Translations under genes and position numbers: made by a program
Notes under the pieces: model-generated
The model's input: the letters and a program-made list of their open reading frames with translations, nothing else
What the model was told of the DNA's origin: nothing
Database searches by the model: none
NCBI RefSeq assembly: GCF_033025475.1
Contig: NZ_CP130322.1
Span: 682,001 to 746,000, forward strand
Direction: 5' to 3'
Source: Sphingomonas sp. C3-2
GTDB taxonomy: Bacteria; Pseudomonadota; Alphaproteobacteria; Sphingomonadales; Sphingomonadaceae
DNA: 64,000 bases
Shown here: positions 1 through 8,702 of the stretch, in pieces
How the letters are laid out: the number at the start of each line of letters is the position of its first letter
How positions within the stretch are numbered: position 1 is the stretch's first letter

Positions 1-1
1 C

Positions 2-229
2 ACCCAAAAGGGGCTTGAGGCCGAGCTGGAAAAGAAATCCAGCTTCGAGGATTTTCTGAGGCGGGCGCCCCGGCCAAACCCTTCACGCAATCTGATCACC
101 GGGCTAGTCTGCGGTGTCCGCGTCGAGGATATCGAAGACCCGCTGATGCAGGACATCCGCTATCTCGACAAACTGATCGACGAACTCGCTAGGGGCAAGG
201 CTATGGAGAAAATCCTGCGTGCCCATTAA
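2..229 (+). CDS. C-terminal fragment of an unrecognised protein
   Basis: An open frame enters from the left edge and ends at TAA 227-229, giving about 75 residues. The tail is charged and looks helical, with a run [18 protein letters not shown] near the end. No start is visible because the gene begins outside the window. I do not recognise the family and see no diagnostic motif. It points toward the COQ4-like gene that ends at 299 on the other strand, so the two genes converge. It could be a small regulatory or antitoxin-like protein, but nothing here proves that. Confidence 0.45.
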   Translation, partial: TQKGLEAELEKKSSFEDFLRRAPRPNPSRNLITGLVCGVRVEDIEDPLMQDIRYLDKLIDELARGKAMEKILRAH

Positions 230-245
230 AGCCATTTAGCCGGTA

Positions 246-286
246 GGCGCGCGCGCGACGCACCAGTCCACACCGCGACGCGCGCC
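246..286. terminator. GC-rich hairpin between convergent genes
   Basis: GGCGCGCG at 246-253 pairs perfectly with CGCGCGCC at 279-286 around a 25-base loop. It lies between the stop of the left-edge gene and the stop of the COQ4-like gene. There is no T-tract, so terminator function is only inferred from position. Confidence 0.3.
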
Positions 287-298
287 ATATTCAAAGTG

Positions 299-1174
299 TT
301 ATTCGGCCGCTTCGGCCTGAACCAGCTGCGCCGACTGCGCGCCTTCGCTCCACACATCCGACGCGGCAGTGGTGTCGACTTCCTCGACCCCTTTCATCCC
401 GATATAGGCCCGCGCATCCGCCTTGGTCATCCCCAGGATCGGCTCCATCTTGCGCAGGAACCAGGGGTCGGATTCGCGGCCCACGCGCATGCCGTTGGTG
501 ATGTGACGCGACATCGCCGGCCAGGTCGACGGGTAATGGATGATCGTGCGCATCAGCGTGGGCAGCGCCATGATCGCCAGCAGCGTGCTGAGCTCACCTG
601 CCAGTTCCGGATCGTCGAAATAGGCGAAATAGCCTTCGATCCGCATGAACAGCGGCGTCGTTTCGCCAAGGAAATCGAACCCTGCACCTCCCAGAAGGTG
701 ATCGAAGTCATGCGTCTGGCCTGTGCGCAGATCCCAATAATCAAGCATGGTCTGCGGCTGCCAACCGGGGTTCATCTCGATGCGCGGGTCGAGCACGATC
801 TCGAAATTGTTCGCGGTCAGATAGTGGTAATATTCCCCGCCCGCAGTGTCCGGCGCATAGGCCTTCAGGTCTTCGCGGGTGTAGGTCGAAATGAAGCGTT
901 CCTCGAAATAGTCGCCCAGTTCGGTCTTGGTCTTGCACTGATCGGCCAGCATCTCGTTGATCCGCTTTTCATCGCGGATTTCATAAAGCGCCTGGAACAG
1001 CCGCGGCAGCGCATAGGTCATCGGCATATCGCGGCCGTTCCGCCGCAGCGATTCCTGCATCACATATTCACGGACCACGGGGTGGTTGAGGAATTTCGAC
1101 GAGCTGACGAGGCGCGACGATTCCGTCGGAATCTCCTGCAGCCCGCGCATGAAATAGGGAACATTATCGTTCAT
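299..1174 (-). CDS. COQ4-like protein, paralogue A
   Basis: A 291-residue protein of the COQ4 (ubiquinone biosynthesis Coq4) family. The signature H155-D156-x2-H159-x11-E171 (GQTHDFDHLLGG...GE) is the metal-binding motif of COQ4. Family members act in ubiquinone synthesis, where COQ4 is linked to oxidative decarboxylation/hydroxylation at ring carbon C1. The ATG at 1174 is chosen because GGAGAGG sits 6 bases upstream; an ATG 15 bases further out has no such site. It follows the Rieske gene on the same strand but is separated from it by a terminator-like hairpin. A second full-length paralogue lies at 6062-6868. The catabolic context argues for a substrate other than the ubiquinone precursor; that is inference. 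Confidence 0.82.
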   Translation of the reverse strand: MNDNVPYFMRGLQEIPTESSRLVSSSKFLNHPVVREYVMQESLRRNGRDMPMTYALPRLFQALYEIRDEKRINEMLADQCKTKTELGDYFEERFISTYTREDLKAYAPDTAGGEYYHYLTANNFEIVLDPRIEMNPGWQPQTMLDYWDLRTGQTHDFDHLLGGAGFDFLGETTPLFMRIEGYFAYFDDPELAGELSTLLAIMALPTLMRTIIHYPSTWPAMSRHITNGMRVGRESDPWFLRKMEPILGMTKADARAYIGMKGVEEVDTTAASDVWSEGAQSAQLVQAEAAE

Positions 1175-1236
1175 TTCAGACCTCTCCATTCTACGCTTTA
1201 ACTGTGCCCCGGGGACTTTCCTGTTCGGGTTTTTGG

Positions 1237-1265
1237 AAAAAGGCGCCGGGGCCCAGCGCCTTTTT
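1237..1265 (-). terminator. Intrinsic terminator between Rieske and COQ4-like genes
   Basis: AAAAAGGCGC (1237-1246) and GCGCCTTTTT (1256-1265) form a perfect stem around CGGGGCCCA, with A and T tracts on the two flanks, so it could work in either direction. It lies just after the Rieske stop (1277) and before the COQ4-like start (1174). The downstream gene is therefore either read through at reduced level or has its own promoter. Confidence 0.7.
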
Positions 1266-1276
1266 CGTCCCGGTCC

Positions 1277-2470
1277 TTATTCGGCCGCCTGCGGCAGCGT
1301 GCGCCCCCGCTCCGCCGCCAGCGCGGCTTCAACATCATGGCCGATCAGGCGATCATAATTGCGGTGCATCCGCGAGACATTCTGTTCGCGGCGGCCAAAG
1401 AGCAGCGACGGCACCGCCCCCGCTTCCATCATGACCTGCGAATTGGATTGCACCTTCATATCCTCGTCCATCGCCACGCGGATGAGCAGGTCGGCGACAT
1501 AATCATCGCGCTGGCGCTCTTCCTCGGTCGGGTTGTGCCCCCAGCCATAGACGCGGAAGATGTAGTCGCATTCGCCCGGTTCGTTGCCCGGATCGCTGCG
1601 CTGGAAGAAGGCGATCATCTCGCCCACGCCAACCACGGTGTTGGGGAAGATCGCGTTGGTGGTCGAGAAATTGCAATATTCCGGCCACTCGTCTTCCGGC
1701 AGGTCCTTCAGCTTCACGATATCGGGCTGGGTCGTGATCAGCGTGTGGTGCAGCCCGCAATCGAGATGGAGGAATTGCGGCAGCGTCATCGGCCCCACCG
1801 TTTTCGGGTGCAGGAACGGGACGTGATAGCCTTCCACCCCGCCATCAACCGCGTGTTTCCAGTTGATCCGGGCCTTGGTGCGGAATTCCTTGATGAAGCG
1901 CAGGTTCTCATAATGATACCCCGCCATCACATCCTTCATCGGCCCCATGAATGCGTCGAAATCGAGCGCGCCATCGGGCTGTGGATGGATGAGGATCAGG
2001 CCGATTTCCTCGTGCACCGGCAGCGCGACCAGCCCGCGATCGTTCAGCACGCCTTCGAACGCGTCGCGGCTCGGCACCCCGATCAGGTCGCCATGCGAAT
2101 TGAAGGTCCAGGCGTGATAGGGACAGGTAAAGGTGTGGCCATGGCCGCAGCCTTCGGCCAGTTGCACCCCGCGGTGCCGGCAGGCGTTGAGAAACGCCCG
2201 CGCCTTGCCGTCCTTGCCGCGCGTCAACAGGATCGGCTTGCCCGCCAGTTCCGTCGCGTAATAATCGCCATTATTGGGGATGTCCGCCGTGTACGCGATG
2301 ACTTGCGGGCGGTTATGAAAGAACTCTTCCTTTTCCTTCAGGAAACGCGCCTTGTCGGTGAAGCGGCCGATATCCGCTTCCCAGGCCGGCTCTTCGCCAT
2401 ATTCGGTTACATCCCGGTCAATCATGTCGAGCAATTGCTTCGCTATCGCGATCCGCCGCGCACGTTCCAT
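1277..2470 (-). CDS. Rieske non-haem iron ring-hydroxylating oxygenase, alpha subunit
   Basis: A 397-residue catalytic subunit of the aromatic-ring-hydroxylating oxygenase family. The Rieske [2Fe-2S] ligands are C97-x-H99 and C116-x2-H119 (CRHRG...CPYH). The C-terminal catalytic domain has D209 followed by H216 and H221 (EGYHVPFLH), the mononuclear iron site, with an acidic stretch (MDEDMK) near residue 340 as the likely carboxylate ligand. Such enzymes hydroxylate or demethylate aromatic or alicyclic substrates using electrons from a reductase. No beta subunit, ferredoxin or reductase is adjacent, so a one-component alpha-only oxygenase fed by a distant reductase is likely. The gene lies downstream of a TetR gene with a 129-base AT-rich gap that may hold its promoter. 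The substrate is unknown. Confidence 0.9.
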   Translation of the reverse strand: MERARRIAIAKQLLDMIDRDVTEYGEEPAWEADIGRFTDKARFLKEKEEFFHNRPQVIAYTADIPNNGDYYATELAGKPILLTRGKDGKARAFLNACRHRGVQLAEGCGHGHTFTCPYHAWTFNSHGDLIGVPSRDAFEGVLNDRGLVALPVHEEIGLILIHPQPDGALDFDAFMGPMKDVMAGYHYENLRFIKEFRTKARINWKHAVDGGVEGYHVPFLHPKTVGPMTLPQFLHLDCGLHHTLITTQPDIVKLKDLPEDEWPEYCNFSTTNAIFPNTVVGVGEMIAFFQRSDPGNEPGECDYIFRVYGWGHNPTEEERQRDDYVADLLIRVAMDEDMKVQSNSQVMMEAGAVPSLLFGRREQNVSRMHRNYDRLIGHDVEAALAAERGRTLPQAAE

Positions 2471-2550
2471 GGCATCCTCTCCTCCGGACAGCGCGATTCT
2501 TGTCGGCGCTTGCCTCTGCCCGCCATTATCCCGGCGGGACGCGCAGCGGT

Positions 2551-2580
2551 CAATAATTTATACCATAGAATAATTCAAAA
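2551..2580 (-). promoter_or_regulatory. AT-rich candidate promoter/operator upstream of the Rieske gene
   Basis: An AT-rich patch in GC-rich surroundings, 81-110 bases upstream of the Rieske start. It contains two direct copies of AATAATT (2552-2558 and 2569-2575) 17 bases apart, and on the minus strand a TTGAAT 17 bases before TATTGA. It could be a promoter and a binding site for the adjacent TetR protein. This is positional inference only. Confidence 0.3.
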
Positions 2581-2599
2581 ATGCCGAAAACACGGGCTT

Positions 2600-3265
2600 T
2601 CACGGCCGTTTTGCAATCGCCCTAAGCGCGTCGAGCAAGCGCTCGACATGATAGGCAAAGAAACTGTCGAAATGGTCGGGCTGCTCGGCGAGCATGAGCA
2701 TGTCGCGCACCGGCTTGTGCAGCCGCGGATCAAGGCTTTCAACCTGCGCCGGGCTCAGGCTGTGCGGGGCCGTTCGGTTGCGGATCTCTTCGCTGATCGC
2801 GCCCATCACCGAAGTCCATATCCAGATAATCGCGCGCGAAAGCTCCGCGTCCTTGAACCCCAATTCCTGCAACGCTTCGATCAGCACCACCGAACGATCG
2901 AACCAGGCGACCGATGTGTTGCCGCCTTCCCAGGTCAACAGGCCAAGCAGTTGCGGATATCCCAGGAAAAACCGCCGCGCCGCAAAGCACCAGGCCTCGA
3001 CCCGCCGGATCGCCGGCATATCCCCGTCCACCACAGTGACGAAACCGCTGAGCAGCCTTTCAGTCAGCGCCTGAAGCAGATCATCGCGGCTGCCGAAATA
3101 GGTATAGAGCGCCATCGGCGTCACCTTCAGCGCGCGCGCCAGCCCGTTCAGCGAAAAGGCAAGGTCCGGCTCGCGCTCCAGCATATCGAGCGCGGCCATC
3201 AGGATCGCGTCCCGCGAAAGGCGCGGCGGGCGCCCCCGGCGCACTTCTTTTCCAACTAGCGTCAT
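2600..3265 (-). CDS. TetR family transcriptional regulator
   Basis: A 221-residue protein with an N-terminal TetR helix-turn-helix at about residues 15-60 (SLNGLARALKVTPMALYTYF, then GSRDDLLQAL), preceded by a basic arm containing RRGRPP. The remaining 150 residues form a helical ligand-binding domain of no recognisable specificity. It lies between the amidohydrolase and Rieske genes on the same strand, so it is the obvious candidate to control the cluster in response to a pathway metabolite. Whether it represses or activates cannot be told from sequence. Confidence 0.88.
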   Translation of the reverse strand: MTLVGKEVRRGRPPRLSRDAILMAALDMLEREPDLAFSLNGLARALKVTPMALYTYFGSRDDLLQALTERLLSGFVTVVDGDMPAIRRVEAWCFAARRFFLGYPQLLGLLTWEGGNTSVAWFDRSVVLIEALQELGFKDAELSRAIIWIWTSVMGAISEEIRNRTAPHSLSPAQVESLDPRLHKPVRDMLMLAEQPDHFDSFFAYHVERLLDALRAIAKRP

Positions 3266-3443
3266 CGTCGCGCGGCCCCGGCGCTTGCATTACCGACCTC
3301 ACACCTCATCAAGGACCACCCTCGCCACGCCGCCCGCAGAATCCCCTGATACCCCGCAGCGACGAAATTACCATGCTCAGGGTGCGCTCGGCGTTTCGCG
3401 CTCATACTCATCGGTCGCCGGCGCCCCCGGCGTCATCCCGGAC

Positions 3444-3469
3444 AGCGCCCCCGTAAGGACAGGGGCGCT
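3444..3469 (-). terminator. Hairpin after the amidohydrolase gene
   Basis: AGCGCCCC (3444-3451) pairs with GGGGCGCT (3462-3469) directly beyond the amidohydrolase stop on the minus strand. There is no T-tract, so this may be a weak or Rho-assisted terminator separating the four-gene operon from the TetR gene. Confidence 0.4.
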
Positions 3470-3475
3470 CCATTT

Positions 3476-5212
3476 TCAATGTGTTGCGGTGTAAATTTCT
3501 GTGCCGTCGCTAATCGTGCGATCGATCTTGATGCCGTCCAGATTCTTTACGCTTATCTTTAACGGATCCGCGTCGAGTACGACGAGATCGGCCTGTTTAC
3601 CGACAGCGATCGTCCCCTTTTCCTTCTCCTCGTGGATTTGCCAGGCGGCATTGCGCGTCGCCATCAGCACGGCCTCATACGGCGTGGCCGCCTCGGCTGC
3701 TCCAAGCGTAACGCCCGACCGCGTCGTCCGCGTGACCGCCGCCCAGATCAGGCGCATCATGTCCGGTGGCACCACGGGCGCGTCGTTGTGTATCGATGGC
3801 ACAAGCCCGCGGTCGATTGCGTCGCGCATCGGTGAAATCTGGGCCGCGCGGGTTTCACCAAGTGTCACATCACGGTGCCAGTCCCCCCAGTAAAAGGCGT
3901 GGGTCGCAAAAAAGCTCGGCTGGATATCGAGGTCTTTCATCCGCGCCAGCTGCCCTGCCCCAACCACCTGGCTGTGGATCGCGATCGTGCGCTCTACCGG
4001 CTTTGGCCGCGCGGCATCAGCAGCAGCCGTCACATCGATCAGCTGCTGCATCGCCGCGTCACCGTTGACGTGTGCGAAGAGCTGCCAGCGATGATCCGCC
4101 GCACGGTCGATCCAGCCGCGAAGCTCGGCATCCTCTATCTGGCGATAGCCGTGATAATCAGCCGCAAGGCCATCCGGAACGCGATGATAGGGCTCCTTCA
4201 GCCAGGCCGTCCGTCCTTGCGGCGATCCGTCGAGCATCAGCTTGATGCCCAGAATCCGCAAGCGCGCCTGCGTCTGCCGTGGCGCGCCGATGGGCATGGC
4301 CTCAAGGTTCTGCCAGGGCGCTCGGAAAAACAGCAACGCCCCCACGTCGATCTTAAGCGCGCCCCGTTCGTCTGCCGCCTTGAGCAAGGCATAGTCATCC
4401 GGCGAAGCGGCGCCATCCTGCGCGGTCGTGATACCGTAGCGGGCATACACGTCCTGCGCCTTCTTCAGGGCAGCCAGACGCTGCTCAAAGGTCAGTTTCG
4501 GCAGCAAGGCCATCAGCCGGTACATCCCGGCTTCTTCCAAAACGCCGGATGCGGTTTTTCCGTCCGCCTCGCGCCGGATCACGCCCCCGGCCGGGTTCGG
4601 CGCGTCGCGCAGCAGGCCCGCCAGTTCGAGCGCGCGGGTATTGGCCGCCGCGATATGACCAGATGCATGCAGCAGCATGATCGGCCGATCGCTTGAAACG
4701 GCATCGAGTTCCTGGCGGGTCGGATGACGCCGCTCGGAAAGCACGGCATCGTCATAGCCAAAGCCCTGCACCCATTGCCCCGCAGGAATTTTTCGCTGGG
4801 CGATGTAACCCCGCAGGGTCGACTGGAGCGAGGCGATATCGCGGACGCCAGCAACCGGCGGCGGCGACAAATTAGCAAAATCGATCATCCCCGCCAGCAT
4901 CGAAAGATGCCCATGCGCGTCGATGAAGCCCGGAAGCATCGTCTTGCCCTTGAGATCGACGATGCGGGTTCCCGATCCACGGTGCGCGAGCACCGCCTGC
5001 GTCGGCCCGACCGCCACGATCCGCCCCTGTCGGATCGCCACCGCCTGAGCAACATCCTCCGGCGCTTCCATCGTTCGGATCACGCCATTGGTGTAGATCG
5101 CATCCGCAACCTGTGCGAGCGCGGGTGCCGCCGATGTCAGCAGCATGGCCGTGACGGCGCCCATACCCAGCCATCGTAGCCGATTTTCCGAAGCAGCCTT
5201 TGGTGCGAACAT
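3476..5212 (-). CDS. Exported amidohydrolase (amidohydrolase-3 / YtcJ-like)
   Basis: A 578-residue metal-dependent hydrolase. A hydrophobic leader ending SAAPALAQ is followed by the composite beta-sandwich of the superfamily (LKGKTMLPGFIDAHGHL, the HxH metal motif near residue 100), then HASGH, HVNGD and a late HND as further candidate ligands. YtcJ-like enzymes hydrolyse amide or related bonds with loose specificity. The start at 5212 is preferred over an ATG 30 bases upstream because AAGGGAAAG lies just before it and the protein then begins close to the signal peptide. It is the last gene of the AtuA/COQ4/aldolase operon. The leader implies a periplasmic location. The substrate is unknown. 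Confidence 0.85.
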   Translation of the reverse strand: MFAPKAASENRLRWLGMGAVTAMLLTSAAPALAQVADAIYTNGVIRTMEAPEDVAQAVAIRQGRIVAVGPTQAVLAHRGSGTRIVDLKGKTMLPGFIDAHGHLSMLAGMIDFANLSPPPVAGVRDIASLQSTLRGYIAQRKIPAGQWVQGFGYDDAVLSERRHPTRQELDAVSSDRPIMLLHASGHIAAANTRALELAGLLRDAPNPAGGVIRREADGKTASGVLEEAGMYRLMALLPKLTFEQRLAALKKAQDVYARYGITTAQDGAASPDDYALLKAADERGALKIDVGALLFFRAPWQNLEAMPIGAPRQTQARLRILGIKLMLDGSPQGRTAWLKEPYHRVPDGLAADYHGYRQIEDAELRGWIDRAADHRWQLFAHVNGDAAMQQLIDVTAAADAARPKPVERTIAIHSQVVGAGQLARMKDLDIQPSFFATHAFYWGDWHRDVTLGETRAAQISPMRDAIDRGLVPSIHNDAPVVPPDMMRLIWAAVTRTTRSGVTLGAAEAATPYEAVLMATRNAAWQIHEEKEKGTIAVGKQADLVVLDADPLKISVKNLDGIKIDRTISDGTEIYTATH

Positions 5213-5271
5213 AATGTTCTTTCCCTTGATCAGAGCACGCACACAGGAACGGCCTTACCGCCGTGAACTGG

Positions 5272-6042
5272 TCAGTCGAGCACCGACGGATCCAGGCGAA
5301 TCTCGCGCCGTGCCATCGCCTCCCACAGGAACGGAAACCCCATCGGATCAGACATTTGGACGACGCGCAAGGCCTCCGGATTGGTGATCGGCTGCCCTCC
5401 CCCCAGCATCTCGACCTGCCAGGCCAGACGGCAACGATGCTCCAGCGTGATCGCGCGCAAATGCGCCTGGCGGATATTGTCGGCGACAATGAACACGCCG
5501 TGATTTTTCAGCAGCGCCCATTTTCCCTGGCCAAGCGCATCGGCGGCGGCCTGCGCCTCTTCGGCGCCATCGACGGTCCCGGCATATTCATCGTACAATA
5601 CCGGATCCTCATCGACCTGACCGGATGTCTGGTCATAGACCGGCGGCACCCGCCCGGATGCCGCCCAGACCGACCCCAAGCGCGAATGATTGTGGATCAC
5701 GACGCGCAGACTATGGCGACGCTGGTGCACGGCCAGATGGAGCCCGATGGCCGGCGTCACGTTCCATGCGCCTTCAATAACCCGCCCACTGGCATCCACG
5801 CGGATGATGTCGGATGCGGTCAGTTCGTCCCAGGCGAGTTCCCAGGGATTGACCAGAAAGCTGCCATCCGGCTCGGCCAGCGTGATGTGCCCGGCAATAT
5901 GATCGTCATAGCCTTCGCGGTGCAGCGCGCGGCATAGCAAGGCCACTTCCTGACGGGGCGTCAGATCCGGGATCAGCGGGTAACGGCCCGGCATCGGCGC
6001 CAGTTCTTCAAGTGTCGGGATGCGCCGCTTCGACATTTCCAT
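5272..6042 (-). CDS. Class II aldolase/adducin family protein
   Basis: A 256-residue class II aldolase/adducin-like protein. The zinc ligands expected in the family are visible as HNHS in the middle and H in LEHRCRLA, with the usual KNHGVFIVAD segment between them. Family members cleave phosphorylated or other hydroxy-keto acids by retro-aldol chemistry, or decarboxylate or epimerise them. The start at 6042 follows AGGAG with an 8-base spacer; an ATG 6 bases further in is possible. It lies 19 bases after the COQ4-like paralogue B and 59 bases before the amidohydrolase, in one operon. A role in carbon-carbon cleavage of a pathway intermediate is inferred. Confidence 0.85.
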   Translation of the reverse strand: MEMSKRRIPTLEELAPMPGRYPLIPDLTPRQEVALLCRALHREGYDDHIAGHITLAEPDGSFLVNPWELAWDELTASDIIRVDASGRVIEGAWNVTPAIGLHLAVHQRRHSLRVVIHNHSRLGSVWAASGRVPPVYDQTSGQVDEDPVLYDEYAGTVDGAEEAQAAADALGQGKWALLKNHGVFIVADNIRQAHLRAITLEHRCRLAWQVEMLGGGQPITNPEALRVVQMSDPMGFPFLWEAMARREIRLDPSVLD

Positions 6043-6061
6043 TTCACCCTCTCCTAAACGC

Positions 6062-6868
6062 TTAACACCACTGGGCCGATGCCGCAGCCGTATCGGCAAG
6101 CTGGACGCCCTTGATGCCCAGTGCTTCGCGCGCGGCTTCGGGGGTTAGCCCAAGCACGTCTTCGTAACGCATCATGTATAGCGGTGCCGATTCACGACCC
6201 ACCTTCGCACCGCGCTCGACGGCGTTCTGGGTGATCAGCCAGGTCTGCGGGTAATGCAGCACCGCGCGCGTGATGATCCGCGTCGATCCGAGGATGGAAA
6301 AAGCCGACAGCTCGCCCGCCAGCTCAGGGCTCATATGGACGAACAAATTGGTCAGCCGCATATAATAGGGCACGAGTTCGCCGATGAAATCGAACCCGCC
6401 GCCGCCAAGGATATGCTCCAGATCATGCGTCTGCCCGGCGCGCAGCTGGAAATATTCATAATCGTTGCGCGGCGTGAACGGCGGGACGATATCGACCTGC
6501 AGATCATTGTCGGTCAGCTGCGCGTAGAAGATGCCCCCAACCGTCTCGGGGCCGTACCCCTTCAGGTCATCAAGGCCGAAGGTTGAGATAAAGCCTTCCT
6601 TGAACCACGCGTCGAGCGCGGGATTCTGTTGGCGCTCGGCTGCGAACAGCGCGTTGATATGGTCGATGTCCTGCACCTCGCGCAGGATCTGGACGAGCTG
6701 GATCGAATCCGATGGCGTCGGAATATCGGGGCCGTTCCGGCGCAACAAATGCGTGGCCACCCAATCGCGCACCCGCGCGTCATTCAAATAGCGGGATGAA
6801 CTGACCAGCACGCTGCTGTCGGTCGAAACCGTCTCGATGCCTTTCATCAGGTACGAATAATCAGCCAT
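6062..6868 (-). CDS. COQ4-like protein, paralogue B
   Basis: A 268-residue COQ4-family protein with the metal signature H148-D149-x2-H152-x11-E164 (GQTHDLEHILGG...GE). It aligns with paralogue A along the whole length: both share LVSSS near residue 22, LRRNG, GFDF and ELAGELS. The start at 6868 follows AAGGA at good spacing and overlaps the end of the AtuA-like gene by 8 bases, which suggests translational coupling. A longer in-frame extension upstream has no ribosome site and translates as low-complexity sequence, so it is rejected. COQ4 is dimeric in other organisms, so an A/B heterodimer is possible. A direct catabolic role is inferred from the operon. Confidence 0.83.
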   Translation of the reverse strand: MADYSYLMKGIETVSTDSSVLVSSSRYLNDARVRDWVATHLLRRNGPDIPTPSDSIQLVQILREVQDIDHINALFAAERQQNPALDAWFKEGFISTFGLDDLKGYGPETVGGIFYAQLTDNDLQVDIVPPFTPRNDYEYFQLRAGQTHDLEHILGGGGFDFIGELVPYYMRLTNLFVHMSPELAGELSAFSILGSTRIITRAVLHYPQTWLITQNAVERGAKVGRESAPLYMMRYEDVLGLTPEAAREALGIKGVQLADTAAASAQWC

Positions 6869-8702
6869 GTCCATTTCCTTTGTCGGATGAAGCGGCAGCG
6901 CCCAGTTCGGCGGCCAGTGCAGCGGGAACAGGTATTGGGAAGCGCAGCAGCATCTGCGCCATCCCCTTGGCGGCAGGGTCGAGCCGCGTGCTCGCATTGA
7001 TCCCGCCGGCAAGCGCGTCGCGGACCACGAAGTTGAGCGCGTGAAAACCGGGCACGTCATAGCGATCGACACGCGGACGCTGCCCGTCCGGCCCGAGATG
7101 GCGATACCATTCGGCCACCGCCTCCGGCGTCAGCGCGGCGCGCAGATAGGGCAGATATTCGGGCTGACGCGCGATGACGGCGACGTTGAACAAATGGCCC
7201 TTGTCGCCGCTGCGCGCCCAGGCCAGCCGGACCAGATCGACAGCAACACTGCCCGGTTCGGCCGGGGTCATCGGTGCCCGCTCCGCGGCCGGGGCACCTG
7301 TCGCAATCGGCACGCCCGCTGCCACCGCCACATCCTGCGTGACGCCCGCAAAGGTCATGCGCGAGGGCACGGTCTGCTTGTCCAGAAGGAACAGGAAAGT
7401 CCCCGTCATCGGCAACACATGCGTGGCCAGATTGATCGAAGTGCCGACCGACATCCCCGAAATCCCCGCCCATTGTTCGCGCGCGAAGATTTGCGCCCCC
7501 TGCTGGTCGGGATGGTCCACCACCAGCTTGCAGATCAGTTCGCGCGTCTGCCCTTGTTGGCCGTGCGCGCCAAAGCTGGCTTCGCCACCGATCATCACCG
7601 TGTCGGTCAACGAAAAGTCGGGCAGGTTGCGCGCGCGCAGCAAAGCCCGCCCGCGCGCAAACAGCGCCTCGGCCTGGCGCGCCGCCTTTTCGGCCGCATC
7701 CTCGCCGATGATCGGCTGATAGGCGATGCTGCGCCAGCCCCCGTCAAAGGTGACGCAGACCTTGTAGCTGTCGGTCGGTGCCCGCCCGCGCGCACCGGTC
7801 ACGCGCACCCGGTCCTTGCCGATCTGCTCCAGCTTCACGTCGCTGAAGTCGCAGCGCACGTCGGCGACGATATAATCGGCAGGGTCGCTGACTTCGTAAA
7901 GCAGCTGCTCGGCCACCGTGCCGACCGACACCAGGCCACCCGTGCCTTCGGGCTTGGTGATCACCACGCTGCCATCGGCATGGCATTCGCCGATCGGGAA
8001 ACCGATATTCGCCCAGTCAGGCACATCGCGCCAATCGGTAAACGTCCCGCCGCTAACCTGCGCGCCACATTCGAGCAGATGGCCGGCCAGTGTCCCGGCC
8101 GCCAGCAGGTCGAGATCATCAGGCCCCCAGCCGAATTCATGCACCAGCGGCCCCAGCACCACCGCGCTGTCGACCACCCGTCCGGTGACGACGATATCCG
8201 CGCCCCTGGCCAGCGCCGCTGCGATCGGGAATGCACCGAGATAGGCGTTGGCGCTGATGATGTTTTCGGGAAAGGGCGCGTCCGTGAACATGTCGCGGTG
8301 GCCGGCCGCGCGCAGTTCCTCCAGCCTTGGGCGCAGGTCGTCCCCGTCGACATAGGCCACGGTGAGCGACAAGCCCGCTTCAGCGATCATCCGCTCGAGC
8401 GCCGCCGCCAGCCCGGCCGGATTGACGCCCCCGGCATTGGCAACGACCTTCAGGCCCTGCGCCGCAATCTCATTGAGATAGGGGCCGACATGCACGGTCA
8501 GAAAATCGGTCCCATAGCCTGCTGCGGGATCGGCGGCCTGCATCCGGCCGAATATCCCCATCGACCCTTCGGCGAGATAGTCGAAGATCAGATAATCAAG
8601 CCGTCCATCAGCCAATAATTGGGGTACCGAGAGCGCAGTGTCGGAAAAAGATGCCGTCGCCCCACCAATACGTATCACCCTGCCTTCGCCAGCAGCTGCC
8701 AT
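6861..8702 (-). CDS. AtuA-family (DUF1446) acyclic terpene utilization-like protein
   Basis: A 613-residue protein of the AtuA/DUF1446 family. It begins with IRIGGATASFSD, contains VVTGRVVDSAVVLGPL and ends in the separate AtuA C-terminal fold (LAWARSGDKGHLFNV near residue 500). AtuA is encoded with the acyclic terpene (citronellol/geranyl-CoA) genes of pseudomonads, but its exact reaction is not settled. Here both domains are in one polypeptide. It is the first gene of the minus-strand operon, and its stop overlaps the COQ4-like B start. None of the geranyl-CoA carboxylase genes is present, so terpene use should not be assumed; DUF1446 proteins also occur beside other acyl or keto-acid degradation genes. 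Confidence 0.85.
   Translation of the reverse strand: MAAAGEGRVIRIGGATASFSDTALSVPQLLADGRLDYLIFDYLAEGSMGIFGRMQAADPAAGYGTDFLTVHVGPYLNEIAAQGLKVVANAGGVNPAGLAAALERMIAEAGLSLTVAYVDGDDLRPRLEELRAAGHRDMFTDAPFPENIISANAYLGAFPIAAALARGADIVVTGRVVDSAVVLGPLVHEFGWGPDDLDLLAAGTLAGHLLECGAQVSGGTFTDWRDVPDWANIGFPIGECHADGSVVITKPEGTGGLVSVGTVAEQLLYEVSDPADYIVADVRCDFSDVKLEQIGKDRVRVTGARGRAPTDSYKVCVTFDGGWRSIAYQPIIGEDAAEKAARQAEALFARGRALLRARNLPDFSLTDTVMIGGEASFGAHGQQGQTRELICKLVVDHPDQQGAQIFAREQWAGISGMSVGTSINLATHVLPMTGTFLFLLDKQTVPSRMTFAGVTQDVAVAAGVPIATGAPAAERAPMTPAEPGSVAVDLVRLAWARSGDKGHLFNVAVIARQPEYLPYLRAALTPEAVAEWYRHLGPDGQRPRVDRYDVPGFHALNFVVRDALAGGINASTRLDPAAKGMAQMLLRFPIPVPAALAAELGAAASSDKGNGHG

Noticed and set aside
1337-3259. 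A 640-codon open frame antisense to the Rieske and TetR genes
   Set aside because: It covers well-supported genes on the other strand and translates into low-complexity Arg/Ala/His-rich sequence typical of antisense frames in high-GC DNA.
6869-7072. N-terminal extension of COQ4-like protein B
   Set aside because: It lies inside the AtuA-like gene, has no ribosome site, and its sequence is not COQ4-like; the paralogue A lacks it.
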